From: Oscillospiraceae bacterium
GTDB lineage: Bacteria > Bacillota > Clostridia > Oscillospirales > Oscillospiraceae
Reading direction: 5' to 3'
DNA length: 5,858 nucleotides
Assembly: GCA_017480395.1 (NCBI GenBank)
Contig: JAFVAS010000263.1
Location: 1-5,858, forward strand
Part shown: piece by piece, positions 1 through 5,606 of the stretch
Layout of the letters: each line of letters begins with the position of its first letter
Numbering within the stretch: position 1 is the stretch's first letter
The notes under the pieces: model-generated
Told to the model about the DNA's origin: nothing
Database searches by the model: none
What the model saw: the letters and a program-made list of their open reading frames with translations, nothing else
Position numbers and translations under genes: made by a program

Positions 1-339
1 GATGCCGATGATCTGCGCCTCGCTCTCCACGCTGCAGGGCCCGGCCATGACGGCGAAGTTTCCTCCGCCCACTTTGATGCCGTTGACGTCCACCACCGTG
101 TCCTCCGGATGGAACTTGCGGTTGGCCTTTTTATAGGGCTCCTGCACCCGCATGACCCGCTCCACATGGGCGTTGAGCATGATCTCGTCCTCATCCAGGG
201 CCACGGTGTCCCCCACCAGGCCCAGGATGGTGCACCCCTCGCCGATGGTGATGCCTACCTTGAAATTCATCGCCTCGAATTTGGCGACCAGCTTGCGGAT
301 GTCGGACTGCTCCGTACCCGGCTTCATGATTACGACCAT
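1..339 (-). CDS. aroF: 3-deoxy-7-phosphoheptulonate (DAHP) synthase, type I-beta, N-terminal part (runs off window)
   Basis: The enzyme condenses phosphoenolpyruvate with erythrose 4-phosphate, the first step of the shikimate pathway, in the cytoplasm. The first 113 codons are in the window and the rest lies beyond base 1. Residues 1 to about 68 (starting MVVIMKPGTE) match the ferredoxin-like regulatory domain of Thermotoga-type DAHP synthases. The linker QEPYKKANRKFHPEDTVVDV follows, then the start of the TIM barrel with GGGNFAVMAGPCSVESEAQI; the GPCS motif is at residues 100-103. The ATG at 339 is preceded by AGGAGGGA (346-353) at good spacing, and MVVIMKPG is the usual N-terminus of the family. 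In the family the N-terminal domain gives allosteric inhibition by Tyr/Phe, so together with the upstream attenuator this gene would be controlled at two levels. The symbol could equally be aroG or aroA in other naming schemes. Confidence 0.96.
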   Translation of the reverse strand, partial: MVVIMKPGTEQSDIRKLVAKFEAMNFKVGITIGEGCTILGLVGDTVALDEDEIMLNAHVERVMRVQEPYKKANRKFHPEDTVVDVNGIKVGGGNFAVMAGPCSVESEAQIIGI

Positions 340-359
340 AAGAAATCCCTCCTATTGGC

Positions 360-398
360 AAAACGAAAAGGAGCCCATTGACGGAATCAATGAGCTCC
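360..398 (-). terminator. Intrinsic terminator of the aroF leader (3:4 hairpin of the attenuator)
   Basis: Read on the minus strand, GGAGCTCATTGA pairs over 12 bp (one G-U) with TCAATGGGCTCC around a TTCCG loop, followed by TTTTCGTTTT. It lies between the leader peptide stop (437) and the aroF ribosome binding site (353), so it ends transcripts before aroF unless the 5' arm is captured by the upstream segment at 449-462. Confidence 0.9.
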
Positions 399-513
399 CT
401 GACATCGGGTCACATCGGCCGCCGCAGTGCGACAGCTCACCAGTTCCGCATTGATTCCATCACAAGGCAGCCGGAGCCGATAAATCGAGCCCAGCCAAAG
501 GAGGTGACGGAAT
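379..513 (-). promoter_or_regulatory. Transcription attenuator of aroF: mutually exclusive pairings 1:2, 2:3, 3:4
   Basis: Segment 1 (504-513, ATTCCGTCAC on the minus strand, inside leader codons 9-12) can pair over 10 bp with segment 2 (454-463, GTGATGGAAT). Segment 2 extended (449-462, TGATGGAATCAATG) can instead pair over 14 bp, one G-U, with segment 3 (379-392, CATTGATTCCGTCA). Segment 3 contains the 5' arm of the terminator. Segments 1 and 3 share the 9-mer ATTCCGTCA, which is why both fit segment 2. By the E. coli trp logic, a ribosome stalled around codons 9-16 would mask segment 1, allow 2:3 and let RNA polymerase reach aroF. A ribosome at the stop codon would cover segment 2 and allow termination. 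With no translation, 1:2 forms and termination follows. The pairings are seen in the sequence; the mechanism is inferred. Confidence 0.85.
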
Positions 514-538
514 AGACGGAAGCGGAAAATTGACGCAT
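437..538 (-). CDS. aroF leader peptide, 33 aa, with Phe/Tyr/Trp control codons
   Basis: A short ORF starts at ATG 538, with GAGG at 546-549 seven bases upstream, and ends at TGA 437-439. It begins about 25 nt after the predicted transcription start. It encodes MRQFSASVYS followed by VTSFGWARFI, and ends in MRNW. Aromatic residues are F4, Y9, F14, W16, F19 and W33, six of 33, covering all three aromatic amino acids. Y9, F14 and W16 lie where a stalled ribosome would cover attenuator segment 1. W33 is next to the stop and would place a ribosome over segment 2 instead, so it is unlikely to be a control codon. The ORF overlaps segments 1 and 2 of the attenuator, as expected for a trpL-type leader. 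There is no homopolymeric run of control codons, which is unusual. An alternative is that the nascent peptide itself causes stalling. Confidence 0.8.
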   Translation of the reverse strand: MRQFSASVYSVTSFGWARFIGSGCLVMESMRNW

Positions 539-569
539 GATGCAGCCTCGTTTCACTTTAGTTGAGTAA

Positions 570-598
570 ATTATAGCGGCTTGCACCGCGTTTGTCAA
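570..598 (-). promoter_or_regulatory. Sigma-A promoter of the aroF leader transcript
   Basis: On the minus strand TTGACA (593-598) and TATAAT (570-575) are separated by exactly 17 bases, a perfect consensus match. Transcription should start near 563, giving a leader of roughly 225 nt before aroF. The spacer contains a small inverted repeat, GCGG-TGCAAG-CCGC, directly before the -10; an operator role is possible but unsupported. The -35 lies only about 30 bp after the stop codon of the serpin gene. Confidence 0.92.
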
Positions 599-628
599 CG
601 CATTTTGCAAATTCTCCCGGCGGGGATC

Positions 629-2416
629 TCACCCGACGCTGGTCTCCACCCCGAGGAAGATGGGGGCGCAGGCGTTGGCGTCCATGATCAGATAGACGAA
701 GGGGTGATCCAGAATCACCTCGGGCATGGGCTCCGGCATGACGGAGCCGGCCTCCAGAACGATCCAGGTGGCGGCGGCGGCCTGGGTACCCGCCTCATCC
801 ACGGTGAGGGAGGTCTTGTGGATCACCTGGCTGAGATAGAGGGGCGAGAGGTCGGGGGCGATGGCGGAGAAGTCGGCGCGCAGCGGATCAAAGGCACCGC
901 CCATACCCAACTGCTCCAGGGCCTCCCGCAGCGAGACGCCGGACTCCGTGTGGAATTTGGGCAGGGCGGTCTCCACCTGGATGTCCTGGGCCTGCTCCAG
1001 CAGGGCGCGCAGCCCCGCTCCGTCCAGGTCGTCCAGCAGGGTCTCCAGCGCAACCCCCTCCCGGGGCAGCAGGGCGACAAAGGCGTATTGCCCGCCCTGG
1101 TAGGGCTTGACAAAGCCGGTGGCGTCGGCGCACTCCAGGTAGCCCCACTCGGTGCCGTGCATCATGGGTACGGTCTGCTCGGCCCCGTCCAGGGCGGTGA
1201 AGACGCCGTCGCTCACCTGGTAGTCGGAATAGGGATCCCTCCACAGGGCGTCAAAGCTCAGGGCGTTGACCAGCACCAGGGCGCTGTCCCCGTCCAGCTT
1301 TTGCAGCAGCTCCGGGATGCGGTCGCGGGTGTGCTCACGCACCCAGTCGTTGATCTCCCCCACCGTGGCGTCGGAGAAGGGCTCCTGGACCAGGCTCGCC
1401 CGGTAAATCCGCTCCATTGCGGCCTGGAAGTCCGGCTCCAGCTCCAGTCCCTGGGCCGTATTGAGCCAGAGACGGTTGGCCATGGCCAGCACCTCGTCCC
1501 CCTCGGCCCCGGAGAGCAGACCGCCCAGTACGGCGTTGAGCCGCGTCACATCCAGCCCCAGCACCTGCTCCAGCGCGGCGCGGGTCTCCCCCGCCGCGCC
1601 GTTGGCCACCATGCCCAGCGCCGCGTAGAGGGAATAGGGGGAGAGCAGCAGGTTACTCTGCCCGTCCCAGCAGCTGTGCAGCAGCGAGAGGCCAAAGTCC
1701 CCGGCGGCGTCGGCAAAGGCGGCCATCTCCTCGGCGTCGGTCTCCACCCCGCCGGAAACCGCCAGCACGGTATTCCCCGTCTCCGGGTCGGGCTGTTCGC
1801 CCCAGGTCACCGCCCAGAGGCTGCCCGTCCCGTCGGCCAGGCTGTACCGCTCCGCCGTGGGGACGGCGGAGGTCTCCGGATTAAGGCTGAGGCTGTCCAC
1901 CATGGACTGGAGGTCGGTTTCATTTCGCGCCCAGTCCTCCCCGGGGACATAGCCCTCCAAATAGAGGGTGCCCTGCTGGGTCGGGAGATCGAAGATCAGG
2001 CACATCCAATGCTCACCGCCGATGTCCTCGGTGAAGGAGGTGCCGCTCACGCCGCCCGCGGTGGTGAAATCCTCGATGGTGACGCCGGTGCCACACAGAC
2101 CCACGGGCTCGAAGGCGTAGCGCAGCAGCAGCTCATAGTCCGCCCCCTCCGGGGCAAACGCATAGCCAAACCCATCCCCGGCCTGGTGGTAGGCCCAGTA
2201 CCGCCAGCCAGCGGGCAGGGTGAAGGAGAATTGCACCGCGCCTTCCACGGACGCAGGCTTCTCCGGCGGATTCGGCTCCTCCTGGGTGTCGGGCTCCACC
2301 GGCGTCTCCACGCCGGAGGCGGCGGGGGCACTCTGCCCCGGCTCGACCGCCGGAGCGCACCCCGCCAGGGAGAGGACAAGGGCAATGATGAGCAAAGTTG
2401 AGATCCATTGTTTCAT
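629..2416 (-). CDS. Serpin-family serine protease inhibitor, surface lipoprotein with extra N-terminal domain
   Basis: Predicted 595 aa protein. Residues 1-20 are a lipoprotein signal (MKQ, a hydrophobic stretch, lipobox LAGC with Cys20), followed by a Pro/Glu/Ala-rich tether to about residue 55. Residues 57-180 form an unassigned beta-rich domain (from VQFSFTLPAGW to SMVDSLSL). Residues 230-592 are a full serpin domain: NLLLSPYSLYAALGMVANGA (255-274), LVLVNALSF (381-389), PMMHG (417-421), LPKFHTESG (485-493), HPFVYLIMD (571-579) and PIFLGVE (585-591). The hinge EAGTQAAAAT (541-550) has the small residues needed for loop insertion, so it should be an inhibitory serpin using the suicide-substrate mechanism. 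The loop WIVLEAGSVMPEPMPEV is about four residues longer than in alpha-1-antitrypsin, so P1 cannot be fixed; Gly557 is P1 counting from the hinge. The start at 2416 has AGGAGGG eight bases upstream. Gut Clostridia serpins (siropins) inhibit elastase-like proteases; the target here is unknown. Confidence 0.95.
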   Translation of the reverse strand: MKQWISTLLIIALVLSLAGCAPAVEPGQSAPAASGVETPVEPDTQEEPNPPEKPASVEGAVQFSFTLPAGWRYWAYHQAGDGFGYAFAPEGADYELLLRYAFEPVGLCGTGVTIEDFTTAGGVSGTSFTEDIGGEHWMCLIFDLPTQQGTLYLEGYVPGEDWARNETDLQSMVDSLSLNPETSAVPTAERYSLADGTGSLWAVTWGEQPDPETGNTVLAVSGGVETDAEEMAAFADAAGDFGLSLLHSCWDGQSNLLLSPYSLYAALGMVANGAAGETRAALEQVLGLDVTRLNAVLGGLLSGAEGDEVLAMANRLWLNTAQGLELEPDFQAAMERIYRASLVQEPFSDATVGEINDWVREHTRDRIPELLQKLDGDSALVLVNALSFDALWRDPYSDYQVSDGVFTALDGAEQTVPMMHGTEWGYLECADATGFVKPYQGGQYAFVALLPREGVALETLLDDLDGAGLRALLEQAQDIQVETALPKFHTESGVSLREALEQLGMGGAFDPLRADFSAIAPDLSPLYLSQVIHKTSLTVDEAGTQAAAATWIVLEAGSVMPEPMPEVILDHPFVYLIMDANACAPIFLGVETSVG

Positions 2417-2453
2417 AACGAACCCTCCTGTTCTGTTTCGTTCTATCTTTTAA

Positions 2454-2478
2454 GACGACGGCAAACCGAAAAAGTTCC
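2454..2478 (-). promoter_or_regulatory. Candidate ECF-sigma-type promoter of the serpin gene
   Basis: On the minus strand GGAAC (2474-2478) with a T-rich start to the spacer is followed after exactly 16 bases by CGTCTTA (2451-2457). This is the AAC-N16-CGTC layout of Gram-positive ECF sigma promoters such as SigW/SigX types. It lies about 35-60 bp upstream of the serpin start. No good TTGACA/TATAAT pair competes on this strand in the interval. It suggests the serpin belongs to an envelope-stress or protease-response regulon; this is inference from motif layout alone. Confidence 0.5.
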
Positions 2479-2528
2479 CTCTCCAGCAAAAAAGAATTCA
2501 TGATTCACAAAGATTCCCCCGCCCCATC

Positions 2529-2557
2529 TTGACAGGCATGAAATGGAATGCTAGGAT
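2529..2557 (+). promoter_or_regulatory. Sigma-A promoter with extended -10 for the small ORF
   Basis: TTGACA (2529-2534), a 17-base spacer, then TAGGAT (2552-2557) preceded by TGC, an extended -10 (TGn) that compensates for the 4/6 match of the hexamer. Transcription would start near 2564, about 34 bases before the start codon at 2598. An in-frame ATG at 2529 overlaps the -35 and so should not be in the mRNA. Confidence 0.75.
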
Positions 2558-2597
2558 TAGTGCCGAGCAATACGTCTGGACAAGGAGGCGAAAACGC

Positions 2598-2813
2598 ATG
2601 GCAAGGAAATGGGTCGCCGTCTACCAGGAGGAGGATCTGCCCTACGGGGATGAGATCCGCATCTCCATTGAGGGCACGGAGGCGGGGTTTGTCGCCGTTC
2701 CCGAGACCGGAGACGACTTGGGCCTGATGCCCATGGACACCCCGGACGAGGCCAGGGAGGAGCTGGCCTACAACTTCGCGGGCTATGACACCTTCCGCTG
2801 GCTGGACGAGTAA
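2598..2813 (+). CDS. Small acidic protein of unknown function (71 aa)
   Basis: I do not recognise this protein. It starts MARKWVAVYQEEDLPYGDEI and ends YDTFRWLDE. It is rich in Asp and Glu, soluble in appearance, and has no signal peptide or membrane segment. The start at 2598 is chosen because AAGGAGG (2582-2588) lies nine bases upstream. The longer reading from 2529 would begin on the promoter -35 and carries a basic stretch (VWTRRRKR) unlike the rest. The gene has its own promoter and terminator, so it is a single-gene unit, divergent from the serpin gene with about 180 bp between the two start codons. The well-formed signals on both sides make it a genuine gene although the product is short. 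Confidence 0.8.
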   Translation: MARKWVAVYQEEDLPYGDEIRISIEGTEAGFVAVPETGDDLGLMPMDTPDEAREELAYNFAGYDTFRWLDE

Positions 2814-2837
2814 CGCACCAGAATCCACATCATACAA

Positions 2838-2873
2838 GGCCGCTCCGATTGACGGGGCGGCCATTTTCATTTA
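2838..2873 (+). terminator. Intrinsic terminator of the small ORF
   Basis: GGCCGCTCCG (2838-2847) pairs over 10 bp, with one G-U, with CGGGGCGGCC (2853-2862) around an ATTGA loop, followed by ATTTTCATTTA. It begins 25 bp after the stop codon. Its loop and right arm overlap the -35 of the malQ promoter. Confidence 0.88.
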
Positions 2874-2877
2874 TAAT
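2849..2877 (+). promoter_or_regulatory. Sigma-A promoter of malQ, nested in the upstream terminator
   Basis: TTGACG (2849-2854, 5/6 consensus) and TATAAT (2872-2877, perfect) are spaced by 17 bases. The -35 is made of the terminator loop plus the first two bases of its right arm. Transcription would start near 2884, about 29 bases before the malQ start codon. Confidence 0.8.
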
Positions 2878-2912
2878 TATTTCAACCTCACCTGAGAAAG
2901 GATTGATTTTCC

Positions 2913-4406
2913 ATGTTCTCCCGTTCCAGCGGTATTTTGCTGCATCTGACCAGCCTGCCCGGCCCCTACGGCATCGGCTCCCTGGGCCAGACGGCGATGG
3001 ACTTTATCGACTTCCTCTCCGACGCCGGTCAGAGCTATTGGCAGATTCTCCCCCTCGTCCCCACGGGAGAGGGCAACTCCCCCTATATGTCCCCCTCCTC
3101 CGCCGCCGGAAACCCGGCCCTCATCGACCTGGATGAGCTGCACAAGCTGGGCCTGCTGACCCGGGAGGAGCTGGACAGCTGCCGCTGCGACGCCCCGGAT
3201 CGGGTGGATTACGGCTTTGTCCAGCGCACCCACGCCCCGCTGCTCCGCCGCGCCTATGACCGGGCCACCCCGGCGCTGCGCAGTCAGGCGGAGGCCTTCG
3301 CCGCACAGCACACCGACTGGCTGGCGGATTATGCGCTGTTCATGGCCTGCCACGAGAAATTCGGCACCGGCCTCACCGCCTGGCCGGATGAGGATCTGAT
3401 CCGCCGCAGGCCGGAGGCGCTGAAGCGCTACGCCGCCGAGCTGGCCGACGAGGTGCGGTTCCACTCCTTCCTGCAATTCCTGTTCTACACCCAATGGGAT
3501 CGCCTGAAGCAGTACGCCAACGAGAAGGGCGTCAAAATCATCGGCGACATGCCCTTCTACGTCTCTGGCGACTCGGTGGACGTCTGGGTGCAGCCGGAGC
3601 TGTTCCAGGTGGACGAGGTCCGCGTCAGCAAGCTGGTCGCGGGTGTCCCCCCCGATATGTTCAGCGAGGACGGCCAGTTCTGGGGCAACCCCATCTACAA
3701 CTGGCCCCGCCACGCCGCCGACCACTACGCCTGGTGGGTCAACCGGGTGCGCATGGCCACCGCCTTTTACGACGTGATCCGCTTTGACCACTTCCGGGGC
3801 TTTGACACCTACTGGGAGATTCCGGTGGAGGCCAAGTCCGCCAAGGAGGGCCGCTGGCGCGAGGGACCGGGGATGCTCCTGCTGGACGAGCTGCGCCGGC
3901 AGGTGCCCCAGGCTCAGTTCATCGCGGAGGATCTGGGGGATCTGACCCCCTCCGCCGTGGCGTTCATTCATAAGAGCGGCCTGCCCGGCCTGCGGGTGAT
4001 GACCGACGCCTTTTATGACCTGGGCGGCTCCTCCTCCTTCCTCCCCCACAACTGCATTCCGGACGCCATCATGTACACCGGCACCCACGACACCCCCACC
4101 TTTGTGGAGTGGCTCTTCGCCCATGCCAACGACGCCCAGCGGCGCTATGCCATGGAGTATCTCCGCCTGAACGAGCAGGAGGGCTATGGCTGGGGCGTGA
4201 TCCGCGGCGCGTGGGGCAGCGTGTGCTGTCTCGCCATCGCCCCCTTCCAGGACGTGCTGGGCCTGGGCGGCGACGCGCGGATGAACACCCCGGGCACCCT
4301 GGGCGACCACAACTGGAGCTGGCGGGTGCGTAAGGAGGCCCTGAACCCCCAGGTGGCCCATCAGCTGCACCACCTCACCTGGCTCTACGGCCGGACAAAG
4401 CGTTGA
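2913..4406 (+). CDS. malQ: 4-alpha-glucanotransferase (amylomaltase, GH77)
   Basis: A 497 aa cytoplasmic enzyme that transfers alpha-1,4-glucan segments between maltodextrins and releases glucose, in maltodextrin and glycogen use. The length is typical of the compact bacterial form. The GH77 signature runs along the whole chain: GILLHLTSLPGPYGIGSLG (7-25), GEGNSPYMSPSSAAGNP (52-68), IIGDMPFYVSGDSVDVW (209-225), RFDHFRGF (290-297), FIAEDLGDLTP (336-346), YTGTHDTPTFVEWL (388-401), RMNTPGT (456-462) and NWSWR (467-471). By alignment to amylomaltases, Asp292 is the nucleophile, Glu339 the acid/base and Asp393 the transition-state stabiliser; all are present. The start ATG has AAAGGA (2897-2902) ten bases upstream. 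It is transcribed alone from its own promoter; no glycogen or maltose-transport gene adjoins it in this window. Confidence 0.98.
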   Translation: MFSRSSGILLHLTSLPGPYGIGSLGQTAMDFIDFLSDAGQSYWQILPLVPTGEGNSPYMSPSSAAGNPALIDLDELHKLGLLTREELDSCRCDAPDRVDYGFVQRTHAPLLRRAYDRATPALRSQAEAFAAQHTDWLADYALFMACHEKFGTGLTAWPDEDLIRRRPEALKRYAAELADEVRFHSFLQFLFYTQWDRLKQYANEKGVKIIGDMPFYVSGDSVDVWVQPELFQVDEVRVSKLVAGVPPDMFSEDGQFWGNPIYNWPRHAADHYAWWVNRVRMATAFYDVIRFDHFRGFDTYWEIPVEAKSAKEGRWREGPGMLLLDELRRQVPQAQFIAEDLGDLTPSAVAFIHKSGLPGLRVMTDAFYDLGGSSSFLPHNCIPDAIMYTGTHDTPTFVEWLFAHANDAQRRYAMEYLRLNEQEGYGWGVIRGAWGSVCCLAIAPFQDVLGLGGDARMNTPGTLGDHNWSWRVRKEALNPQVAHQLHHLTWLYGRTKR

Positions 4407-4420
4407 CCAAAACCGTCGAA

Positions 4421-4455
4421 AACCGCCTGCATCCATAGGATACAGGCGGTTTTTC
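4421..4455. terminator. Terminator shared by the convergent malQ and membrane-protein genes
   Basis: AACCGCCTGCATCC (4421-4434) pairs with GGATACAGGCGGTT (4438-4451) across an ATA loop, with one C-A mismatch. On the plus strand it is followed by TTTTCTGT; on the minus strand by TTTTCGACGG. It lies 14 bp after the malQ stop and 7 bp after the stop of the minus-strand gene, so it can serve both, more strongly for malQ. Confidence 0.85.
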
Positions 4456-4462
4456 TGTCATT

Positions 4463-5593
4463 TCAGCTCAAAAGCGTGCGCTGGGCGGCGCTCTCCCACT
4501 GTGCGTCGGTCAGCGGCTGGCTGACCTCAACGAGGGCGGCCCGGTTTTTCTCGCCGATCAGACGGGTTGTGCCGTCATCTGCGGCAAGAGCCGGGATATT
4601 GCGGGAAAGGTCATTCATAACTGCCTGCCGAAGCCCGGGGGTCAGGCAGAGATAGCTCTGGCTGGAGACGCTGTGCTCCGTCCCCACCTCCCAGTAGTCA
4701 TAGACCCGCACCAGAACGGTGCCGTTGACGGTCAGGCCCGCCGCCTGGGGTATCTCCCCCTCCCAGAGGTCGCTGAGCCGCACCACAGGGAAATCCTCCG
4801 CCGCACGGTGGAGGGAGACGCCGCCGGGATCTGCTTGGCTGACGTTGGGGAAAATCAACCCCAGGCAGAGAATCAGCAGGGCGAACGCCCCCGGGGCCAG
4901 GGCCAGGGCCCGGTTTCTCCACCAGAGGGCCAGGGCGCAGGCCACTCCCACCGCCAGCAGCAGGAGCAGAAAGAGCGGCGTGTTCGCCCGGTCATCCAAC
5001 AGCGCCAGGCAGAAGGCGGCGATGCCGCCCCCAGGGAGCACCCAGACCGTCAGGCCGTGCACCCAGCCTGAGACCCGGGTGCCGAGGGTGAAGAGGTTGG
5101 CCCCGAAAACGGCCATGAACAGCACCGCCATCCCCCGCAGCGCCAGGCCGCGGTAGGACAGCAGCCAAGCCACGCCGCCATAGAGCCCCCAGGAGAGGGC
5201 CGAACACAACGCAGACAACGCCAGCAGCATGAAAATCCAGAAGATGAGACCCCACCGATTTTCATGCAGGCAGCCGTCCGCCCGCAGCTTTTCCAGAAGT
5301 CCCGCCCGATACTGGGCCGCACAGGGCAGCGAGGTATAGATGGCCATGCCGTTGAAGCCGCCAACCAGACGATAGCCGAAGCGGTCCCCATCCTCCAAAC
5401 TCTCCGCATATTTGCTCGCGCCGAAGGGGAATACGGCGTAGGACAGGTCGTTCCGGGATGTTTTGACAAATTCCCCGGAAAGCAGTCCATTCGGGTCGGA
5501 CAGCTCCAGCCCCTTTTGCGCCAGACGGTTAAGCCGCGCCTCCAGGCGCAGCGGATCGCGGCCCAGATTGAGAAAATAGAGATACCTGCGCAT
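4463..5593 (-). CDS. Membrane protein with DUF2812-like N-terminal domain
   Basis: A 376 aa protein of unknown function. Residues 1 to about 100 are soluble and resemble DUF2812: a short helix with LEARLNRLAQKGLEL (17-31), then beta-rich sequence such as GEFVKTSRNDLSYAVFPF (40-57). About five hydrophobic helices follow (near 115-145, 149-170, 177-199, 206-224 and 230-249). The C-terminal part, about 250-376, is again soluble and contains GLTVNGTVLVRVYDYWEVG (286-304). DUF2812 proteins in Firmicutes often sit next to PadR-type regulators, but none is in view here. The start at 5593 has GGGGAG (5601-5606) upstream at close spacing, and only 13 bp separate it from the sfsA stop, so it is probably translated from the sfsA transcript. 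The family call rests on motif resemblance and is moderate; the membrane topology is clear. Confidence 0.75.
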   Translation of the reverse strand: MRRYLYFLNLGRDPLRLEARLNRLAQKGLELSDPNGLLSGEFVKTSRNDLSYAVFPFGASKYAESLEDGDRFGYRLVGGFNGMAIYTSLPCAAQYRAGLLEKLRADGCLHENRWGLIFWIFMLLALSALCSALSWGLYGGVAWLLSYRGLALRGMAVLFMAVFGANLFTLGTRVSGWVHGLTVWVLPGGGIAAFCLALLDDRANTPLFLLLLLAVGVACALALWWRNRALALAPGAFALLILCLGLIFPNVSQADPGGVSLHRAAEDFPVVRLSDLWEGEIPQAAGLTVNGTVLVRVYDYWEVGTEHSVSSQSYLCLTPGLRQAVMNDLSRNIPALAADDGTTRLIGEKNRAALVEVSQPLTDAQWESAAQRTLLS

Positions 5594-5606
5594 CCTGTCA
5601 CTCCCC

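Noticed and set aside
152..454. Plus-strand open frames across the start of aroF and its leader
   Set aside because: They run antisense to conserved DAHP synthase codons and through the terminator hairpin, and lack ribosome binding sites.
340..560. T-box riboswitch upstream of aroF
   Set aside because: There is no TGGNACCGCG antiterminator motif and no long stem I specifier region; the leader ORF and three-way pairing explain the terminator fully.
574..590. Inverted repeat GCGG-N6-CCGC in the spacer of the aroF promoter as a repressor site
   Set aside because: Arms of four bases in GC-rich DNA are common, and no regulator gene or second copy is present to support it.
581..2401. A 606-codon open frame on the plus strand antisense to the serpin gene
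   Set aside because: It is a shadow of GC-rich codon use in the serpin gene: composition is skewed to Gly, His, Gln and Arg, there is no family motif, and the serpin reading has a full set of conserved motifs.
2494..2506. Imperfect inverted repeat GAATTCATGATTC between the divergent promoters, as an operator
   Set aside because: Only four base pairs per arm match and there is no second copy; it is within chance expectation for an AT-rich spacer.
2529..2597. Longer start for the small acidic protein at ATG 2529
   Set aside because: This ATG sits on the promoter -35 with no ribosome binding site, upstream of the expected transcription start; the ATG at 2598 has AAGGAGG.
2877..4436. A 519-codon open frame on the minus strand antisense to malQ
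   Set aside because: Low-complexity Gly/Ala/Val/His translation with no recognisable domain; the opposite frame is an intact GH77 enzyme with all catalytic residues.
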